A stretch of 64,000 nt of DNA from an uncultured Pelagibacteraceae bacterium. Its GTDB lineage: Bacteria; Pseudomonadota; Alphaproteobacteria; Pelagibacterales; Pelagibacteraceae. Of the stretch, positions 16,390 to 24,841 are shown piece after piece. Numbering within the stretch: position 1 is the stretch's first letter; each line of letters begins with the position of its first letter. Location: positions 62,001 to 126,000 of the forward strand of contig CACNSD010000001.1 in assembly GCA_902623075.1 (NCBI GenBank), in the 5' to 3' direction. Both the position numbers and the translations under genes were made by a program. Below the pieces are notes generated by a model, which ran no database searches, was not told where the DNA came from, and saw nothing but the letters and a program-made list of their open reading frames with translations.

Positions 16390-17048
16390 AATATTATAAA
16401 GCACTTTTTTTTGGTTCAATTGGATCAATTGTTGAAACATCAGATTTACAAAGAAAATCATTTAACCAGGCTTTTATAAAATCAGGTTTAAATTGGTATT
16501 GGACTAAAAAAGAATACAAGAATCTTTTAAATAAATCTGGAGGTGAAGATCGAATCTCAAGATACGCTAAAGAGAGTAATATTAGAGTTAATGCAAAAAA
16601 AATAAGAAGTCTTAAAACAAAAATATTTAATAATTATTTAAAGAAAAAAGAACTTAAATTAAGGCCAGGTGTGAAAGATTTAATTGATTTTTGTATAAAA
16701 AATAAAATTAAATTAGGTTTTGTATCATCAACATCATTAAATAACATTAATTCAATTTTTTATTGTTTAAGGAGATCAATTAAAAAAAATTATTTTAATT
16801 TTATAGGAAATTCGAATCTAGTTAAAAAAAATAAACCAAATCCGGATATATATTTGTTTGCTCTAAAAAAATTAAAACTAAAACCTAAAGAATGCATAGC
16901 TATAGAAGATTCACAAGAGAGCCTAGATGCTGCATTTAAAGCAAAAATAAAATGTTTAATTTTCCCTGGAAAATTTCATTCAGGTAAAAAGTTTCTAAGA
17001 GCATACAAAAAAGTGTTTAATTTAAATATAAAAATTATGAGGAAATAA
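16386..17048 (+). CDS. HAD-superfamily protein lacking the catalytic aspartate
   Basis: 220 residues, TTG start overlapping the permease stop. The CbbY/beta-phosphoglucomutase-like HAD fold is clear: motif II (Ser/Thr) in GFVSSTS near 112, motif III Lys in KKNKPNPDIY near 147 and motif IV Asp in AIEDSQESLDAA near 174. Motif I, which should read D-x-D-G-T, is FFGSIGSIVET at residues 8-18, so both the nucleophile and the acid-base Asp are missing (Gly10, Ile12). Hydrolysis by the normal mechanism is not expected. My recollection, which I cannot check, is that HAD genes with a similar G-S-I-G motif occur with polyol importers in roseobacters, so it may be a conserved non-canonical group. Confidence 0.75.
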   Translation: MKYYKALFFGSIGSIVETSDLQRKSFNQAFIKSGLNWYWTKKEYKNLLNKSGGEDRISRYAKESNIRVNAKKIRSLKTKIFNNYLKKKELKLRPGVKDLIDFCIKNKIKLGFVSSTSLNNINSIFYCLRRSIKKNYFNFIGNSNLVKKNKPNPDIYLFALKKLKLKPKECIAIEDSQESLDAAFKAKIKCLIFPGKFHSGKKFLRAYKKVFNLNIKIMRK

Positions 17049-17796
17049 AATCTTTTATAATTTGATTAAATTTATCACTTTGCTCCAAATGTACATTATG
17101 GCTACAATCTTTGAATATCTCTAAACGACTATTTTTTATATTTTTGTTCAAAGTATCGACTTGTTCAAAATTATATGAAGTGTCTTTATCTCCCCAAATA
17201 ATAAGTGTAGCATTTTTTATATATTCTAAATTCTCTCTCCCTCTCCAATTTTTCATAGCCAGCAGTGCATTGTCAGCTGTTTCTAGTGATACATTTTTAA
17301 CTGCATTTGAGCAGAGAAAATAATTTTTGTCTTGATCGCCTTTTACGAACCATTTTTTAGGAACTCGTGAAAATGAAATAGCTGTTCCATCTTTTTTTAG
17401 TTTTTCTCTTGTTTCATCTATAGTTTCAAATCTTCCTGGAATTTCTCCAATTGAACCTGTGGCAAAACAGATTAATTTGTTTACTCTGTTACCAACTAGT
17501 TTTGTTATTTCTTGGACAATCATTCCACCCATTGAATGACCAATTAAATTAAATTTTTCAATTTTTTTTTGATCAAGAGTTTCTATTACTTTTTTAGCCA
17601 TACCATTAATTGAACTAAGCGATTTAGATTTGTAGCTTTCTCCAAAACCAGGCAAGGCAGGTACAATTACTCGACAAGTTTTTGAAAAAAATTCTTTTTG
17701 ATAACGCCACATTTCAGAAGATCCAAGGTATCCATGAATGAATACAAAAGGATAGCCTTTCCCTATATCATCAATATAAATATCTTTATTCTTCAT
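17035..17796 (-). CDS. Alpha/beta-hydrolase fold protein
   Basis: 253 residues. Oxyanion-hole region FIHGYLGSSEMW near 18, nucleophile elbow GHSMGGMI near 89, acid Asp near IIWGDKDTSY and catalytic His in CSHNVHLEQ near 235 are all present, so it should be an active esterase, lipase or C-C hydrolase. Substrate unknown. It converges with the HAD gene (14-base overlap) and its start abuts the LysE-family stop, so those two minus-strand genes are probably co-transcribed. Confidence 0.88.
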   Translation of the reverse strand: MKNKDIYIDDIGKGYPFVFIHGYLGSSEMWRYQKEFFSKTCRVIVPALPGFGESYKSKSLSSINGMAKKVIETLDQKKIEKFNLIGHSMGGMIVQEITKLVGNRVNKLICFATGSIGEIPGRFETIDETREKLKKDGTAISFSRVPKKWFVKGDQDKNYFLCSNAVKNVSLETADNALLAMKNWRGRENLEYIKNATLIIWGDKDTSYNFEQVDTLNKNIKNSRLEIFKDCSHNVHLEQSDKFNQIIKDFISS

Positions 17797-18404
17797 TAAC
17801 TAAACATTTCATTAATAATAAATAAAATCAAAACACTCATAAAACAAATGATGAAAATATTTATTATTTTCCAAATATTTTTATTTTTAGCATATTTTGA
17901 TAAATAATTAGACAAATACCCTAAAGTAAAAAAAAATAAAAATGATGCTATAGACGCACCTATGCCAAAAGAAATTTTTTGATCTAGTTGATAATTTTTT
18001 GAAAAATTTCCTAAAAAGAATACTGTGTCAGAATAAACATGTGGATTCAGATATGTAAAAGCTAATGTTTTAAGAATGATTTTAAATTTTGATGTACCTT
18101 CAATATTGCTATTAAAACTTACTTCGATATCGAAAGATTTTATTTTTGTGTAGATAAAATAAATTAAAAAAATAATTAATAAAATATTAAAAATTAATTC
18201 AATTATAGAATTGAAAAATTGATAAAAATAGTGAAATAAAAATATTCCTAAAAATATTAAGATTAAATCTGAAATTGAACAAATTAAACAAACTAAAAAG
18301 ATATATTGTTTTTTTAATCCCTGCTCTATTACAAAAATATTTTGAGCTCCTATTGCTAGGATCAAACTAAGCCCAGTAAAGAAACCTAATACCAGGAATT
18401 CCAT
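17796..18404 (-). CDS. LysE/ArgO-family amino acid exporter
   Basis: 202 residues, about six membrane segments. GAQNIFVIEQGL near 19 and LNPHVYSDTVFFLG near 135 are family hallmarks. These proteins export basic or other amino acids or their analogues. The substrate is not predictable. The gene overlaps the alpha/beta-hydrolase start by one base. Confidence 0.88.
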   Translation of the reverse strand: MEFLVLGFFTGLSLILAIGAQNIFVIEQGLKKQYIFLVCLICSISDLILIFLGIFLFHYFYQFFNSIIELIFNILLIIFLIYFIYTKIKSFDIEVSFNSNIEGTSKFKIILKTLAFTYLNPHVYSDTVFFLGNFSKNYQLDQKISFGIGASIASFLFFFTLGYLSNYLSKYAKNKNIWKIINIFIICFMSVLILFIINEMFS

Positions 18405-18416
18405 TTAATTTTTTAA

Positions 18417-18827
18417 TTAATCTGGATTTGATGTAAGAGTTTTTATTTCAAGAATATTTTCGTTTGGATCTTTTACAAAGAAAGTCTCTTGCTCATATTT
18501 TGTACCTTTAAATCTTAAATACGGCTCATCATAATATTTGGTGCCGCTATCTTTTAATCTTTGTTTTAAAGCATCAAAGTCTTTTCTTGATAAATGCACA
18601 CCAAAATGAGGCACTGAAACATTACCCATATCAACGTCATGCCTTTCACTATCTAATTTATGTTCGCTTTTATGAAGCGTAAGCTCATTGCCCCAAAAAT
18701 CAACATCAGCCCATTCTTGAGCTGAATTATCAAGTCTACATCCTAAAGTTTCGCTATAAAACTTTTTTGCAAGCTCTAGATCACCACATGGAATTGCTAA
18801 ATGAAAACAGTTGGTATTTTTATACAT
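18417..18827 (-). CDS. VOC (glyoxalase/dioxygenase) superfamily protein
   Basis: 136 residues. FHLAIPCGDLELAKKFY at residue 8 and ENILEIKTL at the end carry the metal-ligand positions (His near 9, Glu near 127), with VPHFGVHL between. A single chain with two beta-alpha-beta-beta-beta halves fits the vicinal oxygen chelate fold. The reaction is unknown; lactoylglutathione lyase, dioxygenase or resistance roles are all possible. It is separated from cysE by an 82-base divergent promoter region. Confidence 0.85.
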   Translation of the reverse strand: MYKNTNCFHLAIPCGDLELAKKFYSETLGCRLDNSAQEWADVDFWGNELTLHKSEHKLDSERHDVDMGNVSVPHFGVHLSRKDFDALKQRLKDSGTKYYDEPYLRFKGTKYEQETFFVKDPNENILEIKTLTSNPD

Positions 18828-18909
18828 TTAAACCTCTTTAATTTGAGTAATTACTTACTATATAAAGCATATTATTTTTTAATCAACAGGCACAAAAAAA
18901 ACTAAAAAA

Positions 18910-19488
18910 ATGACTGATTTTTTACAATCAATAATTGATAGAGATCCAGCCGCAAAATCTAAGTTAAGTTTAATCTTAACTTACCCGGGTGTAAAAGCTG
19001 TTTTCTTTCATAGAATAGCAAATTTTTTTAGTACAGCTAAATTCCATCTTATTGCAAGAATCATATCTCAACTTTCAAGATTTTTAACCGGTATTGAAAT
19101 TCATCCAAATGCAAAAATTGGGAAAAATCTATTTATTGATCATGGAATGGGTGTTGTCATTGGAGAAACATCGGATATTGGCGATAATGTTACTATCTAT
19201 CACATGGTTACATTAGGTGGAATTGCGCCTAGTATAAACTCAGATAATCAACGTAACATAAAAAGACATCCCACTATAAGAGAGGATGTCGTCATTGGAT
19301 CTGGTGCACAGGTATTAGGTCCTGTTGTTGTAGGTAGAGGCGCAAGAATTGGAGCAAACGCAGTGATTACAAAAGACGTTGCTGAAAATTCAGTGATGGT
19401 TGGAATACCTGCTAGAAGTGTTGGAATTGCTGACAGTGAATTTAAACCATATGGTATTACGCCTGATAGTGATAAAAAATCAGATTAA
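18910..19488 (+). CDS. cysE: Serine O-acetyltransferase
   Basis: 192 residues, the short (EpsC-like) form. It acetylates serine with acetyl-CoA, the first step of cysteine synthesis. The left-handed beta-helix built from hexapeptide repeats spans about 62-175, with the active-site segment [18 protein letters not shown] near 77 and [18 protein letters not shown] near 121. It ends TAATG, overlapping cysK, so the two are translated together and the pair forms the cysteine biosynthesis unit. Confidence 0.95.
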   Translation: MTDFLQSIIDRDPAAKSKLSLILTYPGVKAVFFHRIANFFSTAKFHLIARIISQLSRFLTGIEIHPNAKIGKNLFIDHGMGVVIGETSDIGDNVTIYHMVTLGGIAPSINSDNQRNIKRHPTIREDVVIGSGAQVLGPVVVGRGARIGANAVITKDVAENSVMVGIPARSVGIADSEFKPYGITPDSDKKSD

Positions 19489-20489
19489 TGAATAACATAC
19501 AAAATGATTTTATATCTGGAATAGGTAATACGCCTTTAATCAAATTAAGAGCGGCTTCAGAAATTACAGGATGCAATATTTATGGAAAAGCAGAATTTTT
19601 AAATCCAGGCGGATCTGTAAAAGATAGAGCGGCACTTGCTTTAATTAAAGATGCTCAAGAAAAGAAATTAATTACTAAGGGAGGAACAGTTGTTGAGGGG
19701 ACTGCAGGAAATACTGGTATAGGGCTTGGTTTATTAGGTAACTCTCTAGGTTACAAAACTATAATTGTAATGAATAACAATCAAACTCAAGAGAAAAAAG
19801 ATCTATTAAGAAATCTTGGGGCTGAACTAAAACTAGTACCACCAAAACCTTATAAAGATGACAATAATTTTGTAAAAGTAGCAGCAAGATTAGCCGATGA
19901 ACTAAGACCAACAAATAACAATGGCGTTATTTGGGCCAATCAATTTGATAATACAGCGAATGCAAAAGGACACTATGAAGGTACAGGTCAAGAAATTTGG
20001 GAGCAAACCGATGGTAAAATAGATGGATTTGTTTGTTCATCTGGAACTGGTGGAACAATATCTGGTGTCAGTAATGCACTTAAAGAAAAAAATAAAAACA
20101 TAAAAATTTATTTATCTGATCCAAAAGGATCTGCACTTTATAATTACATTAAGAACGGTGAACTAAAATCAGATGGAGGTTCTATTACTGAAGGAATTGG
20201 ATCAAGTAGAGTTACTGCAAATTTTGAAGAAGCAAAAATAGATGATGCTTATTCAGTTGATGATCATGAAGCTCTACCAATTTTATATGACTTAATACAA
20301 AATGAAGGATTAAGTCTTGGAACTAGTTGTGGTATTAATATTGCAGGAGCAATAAGAATGGGTAAAGAACTAGGTCCGGGAAAAACAATAGTTACAATTC
20401 TTTGTGATAGAAGTGATAAATACGCAACAAAAATGTTTAATAAAAAATTTCTAGAAGAAAAAGGTTTGCCAATACCTAATTGGTTTTAA
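19488..20489 (+). CDS. cysK: Cysteine synthase (O-acetylserine sulfhydrylase family)
   Basis: 333 residues, fold-type II PLP enzyme. The PLP lysine is in NPGGSVKDRAALA near 42, the Asn loop in EGTAGNTGIGLG near 69, and the phosphate-binding glycines in SSGTGGTISG near 183. The loop reads T-A-G-N-T rather than the T-S-G-N-T of canonical CysK, as in a diverged alphaproteobacterial group. Overlap with cysE gives the substrate link (O-acetylserine plus sulfide to cysteine). Confidence 0.92.
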   Translation: MNNIQNDFISGIGNTPLIKLRAASEITGCNIYGKAEFLNPGGSVKDRAALALIKDAQEKKLITKGGTVVEGTAGNTGIGLGLLGNSLGYKTIIVMNNNQTQEKKDLLRNLGAELKLVPPKPYKDDNNFVKVAARLADELRPTNNNGVIWANQFDNTANAKGHYEGTGQEIWEQTDGKIDGFVCSSGTGGTISGVSNALKEKNKNIKIYLSDPKGSALYNYIKNGELKSDGGSITEGIGSSRVTANFEEAKIDDAYSVDDHEALPILYDLIQNEGLSLGTSCGINIAGAIRMGKELGPGKTIVTILCDRSDKYATKMFNKKFLEEKGLPIPNWF

Positions 20490-20899
20490 TAAATTTTATC
20501 TGCTAAACCGTAACAAAGTATTCCACTAAGTAGTGTTAAAACTCCTGGCGCAATTATTCCTTCATTTGAAGTTTTTTCCGTATGACCTAATTTATTAATT
20601 TTGATTGTATAAATTCCTACTAAGAATGCACATACATTTTGAGCAAATACTAAATTAAAAAAACCCCAAGTTCCCTGTAAACCTTCAGGTCTTATAAAAC
20701 CTATCCATACAGCCATAACAATTGCACCTATGAATAACGATCCAAAAAACCTAGTCATACCTGCACCAGTATCGTCTATCTGAAATTTATCTAAAAATTT
20801 TTTAGTAGCAAATACGCATTGATAGGCGTAAGCAGCAAAAATTAAAAAATGAACAATGAATATTATTAAATAAATAATACTTCCAAATTTTTCAATCAT
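20486..20899 (-). CDS. Small integral membrane protein, unknown function
   Basis: 137 residues with four hydrophobic segments at about 8-30, 48-66, 77-97 and 113-132. No motif I recognise. It converges with cysK with a 4-base overlap. Nothing in the neighbourhood fixes a role. Confidence 0.7.
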   Translation of the reverse strand: MIEKFGSIIYLIIFIVHFLIFAAYAYQCVFATKKFLDKFQIDDTGAGMTRFFGSLFIGAIVMAVWIGFIRPEGLQGTWGFFNLVFAQNVCAFLVGIYTIKINKLGHTEKTSNEGIIAPGVLTLLSGILCYGLADKIY

Positions 20900-21063
20900 A
20901 AGTAGACATTATCAATTTTAAAATACAATTGATACAACTCAAAACACTTGTTTTATTTGATTAATTATAAAGTGCATATCTGTCACGCTAAGATAATAAT
21001 TATAACCTATATAGTTTAATTTTAAATTTGATTTTTATTAAAAAATTTAACTTAAGGGAAAAT

Positions 21064-21438
21064 ATGAAAAAAATAATCATAACATTATTTAGCGCTCTAT
21101 TTGTAACGTCAGCTTACGCAGGTATGAGTGATGAAAATAAAAAAAAAACAATTGAATGTGCTGGTATTTACTATTCTAATAGCATGATCCCTCAAGGAGA
21201 ACTTGAATTAGAAAAGATTGTGCACTCTTTTGCTGCTAAGAAATTTTTAAGCTCATATTTAGTAGACGAAGGTATTAATGAAGACAATCTTAATAAAGAA
21301 CTGATAAAAGTTGTTGATGAACGTTATGGAAAACCATACGAGGAAAATACTACAAAAGAATGTGATAGTTTTATTTATAAATTAATTCCTAATTCAAAAG
21401 ACGAAATTGATAAATTAATTAAATCTGGAATATATTAA
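21064..21438 (+). CDS. Small secreted protein of unknown function
   Basis: 124 residues from the ATG at 21064, which follows TAAGGGA and opens directly with a signal peptide (KKIIITLFSALFVTSAYA); an upstream ATG would add 12 unlikely residues. The mature part is alpha-helical by composition, with two cysteines (in IECAGIYY and TKECDSFIY) that could form a disulfide. No known family recognised. A 164-base gap before it shows no gene. Confidence 0.7.
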   Translation: MKKIIITLFSALFVTSAYAGMSDENKKKTIECAGIYYSNSMIPQGELELEKIVHSFAAKKFLSSYLVDEGINEDNLNKELIKVVDERYGKPYEENTTKECDSFIYKLIPNSKDEIDKLIKSGIY

Positions 21439-21451
21439 AAAGAGGTAAAAA

Positions 21452-21766
21452 ATGCAGGCAATATACACAAGAACATTTAGAGTTAAAGATGACATGCTTG
21501 GGAAGGCAATGGAAATAGGTCAAGGATTAGCAAAAGTTAGAAAAAAATATTATCCAAAGCATCAAGTTTATTTTTCATTTCAAATAGGTGGTGATCCAAG
21601 AACAATTAGAGAAACTCTTATTGGTTCAATGTTTGAGAATGATAGTTTTGAAGCAGATCAAAAGATGTCAGCGGATAAAAAATATCAAAATCTTCAAAAA
21701 CAACTAAAGAAGGTTGCGGTTGAGGGCACAATTCAAGATGAAATAAGATACATCTTTAGTGAATAA
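21452..21766 (+). CDS. Small conserved-looking protein, possibly dimeric alpha-beta barrel
   Basis: 104 residues, good ribosome binding site (AAGAGGT). Begins AIYTRTFRVKDDMLGKAMEIGQG and contains YYPKHQVYFSFQIGGDPRTIR. The beta-alpha-beta pattern suggests a ferredoxin-like dimeric barrel as in small monooxygenases or stress-responsive proteins, but no family is certain. First of a run of small genes leading to fucD, all plus strand. Confidence 0.6.
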   Translation: MQAIYTRTFRVKDDMLGKAMEIGQGLAKVRKKYYPKHQVYFSFQIGGDPRTIRETLIGSMFENDSFEADQKMSADKKYQNLQKQLKKVAVEGTIQDEIRYIFSE

Positions 21767-21783
21767 ATAAAAAAGGAGATAAA

Positions 21784-22065
21784 ATGAAAGATATATTAGT
21801 AGTAGGAAAGCTAAAAGAAGGAGCCTTTGAAAAGTTCATGGGTTTCATGCAGTCAGATGAAGGTATGGCTGAAAGAAAAAAAGTTGCAGATGTTACAAAG
21901 ACAATTGCAAGTGTTTCACCGGATAAATCAACAGTAATGTTTAAAATTGTAGTCCATGACATGGCAGCACTTCATTCATTTATGGATGGATCAAATCCAG
22001 TTTCAAAACCTGTATTTGATGAAGTAATGGCTAGTTATGAAATTTACGAGTTAGCTAAAGTATAG
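21784..22065 (+). CDS. Small protein, possibly dimeric alpha-beta barrel
   Basis: 93 residues after AAAAAGGAGA. Sequence pattern ILVVGKLKEGAFEKFMGFM, then VMFKIVVHDMAALHSFMDG, fits a ferredoxin-like fold with two beta-alpha-beta units. No catalytic residue can be named. It lies 17 bases after the preceding small gene. A 76-base gap then separates it from the cupin gene, which has its own strong AGGAGG. Confidence 0.6.
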   Translation: MKDILVVGKLKEGAFEKFMGFMQSDEGMAERKKVADVTKTIASVSPDKSTVMFKIVVHDMAALHSFMDGSNPVSKPVFDEVMASYEIYELAKV

Positions 22066-22141
22066 AAAATAACAGAGACTCCACATACTGAATTATTTCT
22101 GCTAAACTTTATAATTAAATTATAAATAACTAGGAGGAATA

Positions 22142-22492
22142 ATGGCTGGAATAGAAGTTAAAAGTTTTGATAAAGCAGATGAGGTAAATGATAATTTTAA
22201 TAATGCTAAAATTGAAGCTGTCAAAGTTGGAAACCAAAGATTGATGAAGCTTACTTTGCAACCTGGTTGGCAATGGTCAAAAGATATAAAGCCAACAGTT
22301 GGTGGTGATAGCTGCCAAGCAACACATCTAGGTATTATAATTTCTGGAGCTGTTTGTGCAAAACATAATGATGGAACTGAATTAACTTATAAAGCTGGAG
22401 ATGCATATTCAATCCAACCTGGACATGACGGATGGGTTGTAGGAGATAAGCCAGCAGTAGTATATGAGTTTCATGGAATGTGGGGTGAATAA
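22142..22492 (+). CDS. Single-domain cupin
   Basis: 116 residues, preceded by TAGGAGGAATA. LQPGWQWSKDIKP, then THLGIIISGAVCAKHNDG, then KAGDAYSIQPGHDGWVVGDKP gives a compact cupin. The first His-x-His is not obvious; His near 61 and His near 100 could bind metal. It overlaps the next gene (TAATG), so the two proteins are made together. Function unknown; sugar-acid or stress-related roles are possible given fucD downstream. Confidence 0.75.
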   Translation: MAGIEVKSFDKADEVNDNFNNAKIEAVKVGNQRLMKLTLQPGWQWSKDIKPTVGGDSCQATHLGIIISGAVCAKHNDGTELTYKAGDAYSIQPGHDGWVVGDKPAVVYEFHGMWGE

Positions 22493-22815
22493 TGTCTAAA
22501 TTTTATATTATAGGTAAAATCAGTCGTGATCTTGCCAAAAGAATGCAGAGTGATCCTAATGCAGACAGAGGAGCAGCTATCAAAGCTATTTGCGATACTG
22601 TTGGAGTAAAGTTTCATAGTTATGAATGGGTTCGGGGAAGATTTGATGTTGTTAACGTAATTGAGGGAGATTACGAAAGTGTTCTAGGAATGAAAGTAGC
22701 TATTATGAATGCAGGTTTAATGGAGGATATTATGATACATGAGGTGTTTGATTATAATAAAACTTTCAATAAAGCCGCAAGCGCAGGAAAAAATTTTAAA
22801 AAGCCTGGTGAATAA
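22492..22815 (+). CDS. GYD-domain-like protein
   Basis: 107 residues. KFYIIGKISRDLAKRM, then KFHSYEWVRGRFDVVNVIEG resembles GYD domains, with G-R-F-D replacing Gly-Arg-Tyr-Asp. These are ferredoxin-like oligomeric proteins of unknown function. Start overlaps the cupin stop by one base; fucD starts 8 bases after its stop. Confidence 0.7.
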   Translation: MSKFYIIGKISRDLAKRMQSDPNADRGAAIKAICDTVGVKFHSYEWVRGRFDVVNVIEGDYESVLGMKVAIMNAGLMEDIMIHEVFDYNKTFNKAASAGKNFKKPGE

Positions 22816-22823
22816 TATCAGTT

Positions 22824-24110
22824 GTGAAAGTAACAGATATTATAGCTCAAGACATTCGCTTTCCAACATCTAAAGAGAACCTTGGTACAGACGCTGTTCA
22901 TGTTGACTGTGATTATTCTGCTACCTATGTGACTATAACAACTGATAATAAAAATCTCACAGGTATAGGACTAACTTTTACAATCGGCAAAGGTAATGAT
23001 TTGTGTTGTAAAGCTGTAGAGTATTTCAAAGAATTTATAATTAATAAAGACATAATCGATATCGAAGAAAATATATTAGAAATTTGGCAAAAAGTTACAA
23101 ACCATAGCCAACTACGTTGGGTAGGTCCTAACAAAGGTGTGACCCACCTTGCGGCAGCTGCTTTTTTTAATGCAATATGGGATTTAATTTCAAAAATGCA
23201 TAAAAAACCATTATGGCAGTATATTGTAGATTTAAATACAGACGCTTTAATTAATAAGTTATCTTTTAATTATTTAGATGACGTTATCACAAAAAAAGAA
23301 GCAAAGAAGATTATTGATAGTAATAAAGAAAAACTTCCAAAAGATACTTCAGAATTAAATTCAACAATATTTCCAGCCTACACAACGGCAGTGGGATGGC
23401 TTGGATATTCTGATGATAAAATGTCAAAATTAGCAAAAGAAAATCTTGATAAAGGTTGGACACATTTTAAAATGAAAGTTGGTCAAGATATAGAAAGAGA
23501 TATACACAGATGTAAATTAATTCGAAGTATTATTGGTGATGATAAAAGATTAATGGTCGATTCAAATCAAATCTGGAGTGTTAATGAAACGATTCAATAT
23601 ATCGATAGATTAAAAGAATTCGATATTATGTTTTATGAGGAACCCACAAATCCAGATGATGTTTTAGGATTCAAAAAAATTAAAGATGCACATCCGGATG
23701 TAAAATTAGCAACAGGAGAGATGATACAAAATGCAGTAATGTTTAAGCAGTTTATTGAAAATAAATCTTTAGACTATTGTCAAATAGACAGCTGCAGAAT
23801 AGCAAGTATAAATGAAATTTTACCAGTTTTATTAATTGCAAGTAAATTTGATATACCTGTTATTCCACATGCTGGAGGTGTTGGACTATGCGAATACGTT
23901 CAACATTTAAATTTAATTAATAAGTTTATTATTACAAAAAATAGTTTAAGTTTAAGTGAATATGCCGAAAGTTGCTCTGAACATTTTGAAAATCCTGCAA
24001 TTATAAATAATGGCGGATATGTAACACCTATATCTCCAGGCTATTCTGTTAAGATAAAAGATAGTTCTATTAAAGAATTTGATTACAACAATGGAACATA
24101 TTGGAAATAA
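22824..24110 (+). CDS. fucD: L-fuconate dehydratase (enolase superfamily)
   Basis: 428 residues, GTG start. L-Fuconate to 2-keto-3-deoxy-L-fuconate. Family landmarks run the full length: RFPTSKENLGTDAVH near 11, LTFTIGKGNDLCC near 49, QLRWVGPNKGVTHLAAAA near 95, GWLGYSDDKM near 190, catalytic Lys pair in THFKMKVGQD near 213, metal ligands Asp in MVDSNQIW, Glu in YEEPTNPDD and Glu in TGEM, and catalytic His in IPHAGGVGLCEYVQHL near 348. It follows the small cupin/GYD genes. The matching dehydrogenase and hydrolase lie about 11 kb away at 34.3-35.9 kb. Confidence 0.88.
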   Translation: MKVTDIIAQDIRFPTSKENLGTDAVHVDCDYSATYVTITTDNKNLTGIGLTFTIGKGNDLCCKAVEYFKEFIINKDIIDIEENILEIWQKVTNHSQLRWVGPNKGVTHLAAAAFFNAIWDLISKMHKKPLWQYIVDLNTDALINKLSFNYLDDVITKKEAKKIIDSNKEKLPKDTSELNSTIFPAYTTAVGWLGYSDDKMSKLAKENLDKGWTHFKMKVGQDIERDIHRCKLIRSIIGDDKRLMVDSNQIWSVNETIQYIDRLKEFDIMFYEEPTNPDDVLGFKKIKDAHPDVKLATGEMIQNAVMFKQFIENKSLDYCQIDSCRIASINEILPVLLIASKFDIPVIPHAGGVGLCEYVQHLNLINKFIITKNSLSLSEYAESCSEHFENPAIINNGGYVTPISPGYSVKIKDSSIKEFDYNNGTYWK

Positions 24111-24147
24111 TATAAAAAAAAATAAACAGACAAAAGAAAGGAATAAA

Positions 24148-24468
24148 ATGTCTATACTTGAAAAATATAGTGCTGCATTAAAAAATAAAGATGAGGCAGT
24201 AATGAATGATCTTTTACATGATGATTTTAAATTCACAATGCATAAGTCAGGTAATGTTTTAACTAAAAGTGATGTTATAAAATGGGCAATGAGTGGTGAT
24301 ATTAATCAAGATAAAGTTAGAATTGTCTATGAAAATGATGAGGTTGGTGTTCATCATTCGCTTGTAACATTTGATGATGGAAATGTTGAAGCAGTAATGG
24401 CAGTTTATAAATATGATAACGGAAAAATCATTAGTTTAGAAACTGGCGCTACTCCGATGCCAAAATAA
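24148..24468 (+). CDS. Small SnoaL-like (NTF2-fold) protein
   Basis: 106 residues from the ATG at 24148, which has AAAGGAAT in front; a longer start would overlap fucD. ILEKYSAALKNKDEAVMNDLLHDDFKF at the N-terminus and VMAVYKYDNGKIISLETG at the C-terminus are the usual shape of the SnoaL/NTF2 fold. Function unknown. Last gene of the fucD run. Confidence 0.72.
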   Translation: MSILEKYSAALKNKDEAVMNDLLHDDFKFTMHKSGNVLTKSDVIKWAMSGDINQDKVRIVYENDEVGVHHSLVTFDDGNVEAVMAVYKYDNGKIISLETGATPMPK

Positions 24469-24506
24469 TTATATATATTTGGCGAGATTTCATTTAAGAT
24501 TATTGA

Positions 24507-24839
24507 ATGAGTCTTGTCACTTCATATTTATTCCTAGGTATAGCTGTTTTATTAGGAGTTACTTCAAATAGTTTTGCAAAAAGTGCTGAGGGATTTACTC
24601 TTCTTTTTCCAAGTATAATTACTGCAATCACGATTGTGTTATGCATGTATGCACTCTCATTGGTAATGAAAAATATTCCAATGGGTATCACCTATGCTTC
24701 ATTTGCAGGTTTAACAATTATAGCAACAGTAGTTGTGGGAATATTCAAGTTTAATCAAATTCCAAACTTATATTCAATAATTGGTTTGGCATTAATTATA
24801 ATTGGTGTACTAATGGTAAACTTGTTAGGAAATAATTAA
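24507..24839 (+). CDS. SMR-family transporter subunit
   Basis: 110 residues with four transmembrane helices. The SMR pattern is visible in YLFLGIAVLLGVTSNSFAKSAEGFT and PMGITYASFAGLTIIATVVVG, but the membrane glutamate of EmrE (Glu14 type) is not evident in helix 1. SMR proteins are drug, guanidinium or polyamine exporters; members that lack the glutamate often pair with a partner. A second SMR gene follows after one small gene. Confidence 0.85.
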   Translation: MSLVTSYLFLGIAVLLGVTSNSFAKSAEGFTLLFPSIITAITIVLCMYALSLVMKNIPMGITYASFAGLTIIATVVVGIFKFNQIPNLYSIIGLALIIIGVLMVNLLGNN

Positions 24840-24841
24840 TA

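Noticed and set aside
24079-24147. Longer start of the small SnoaL-like gene overlapping fucD
   Set aside because: Adds 23 lysine- and asparagine-rich residues before the domain; the ATG at 24148 has AAAGGAAT.
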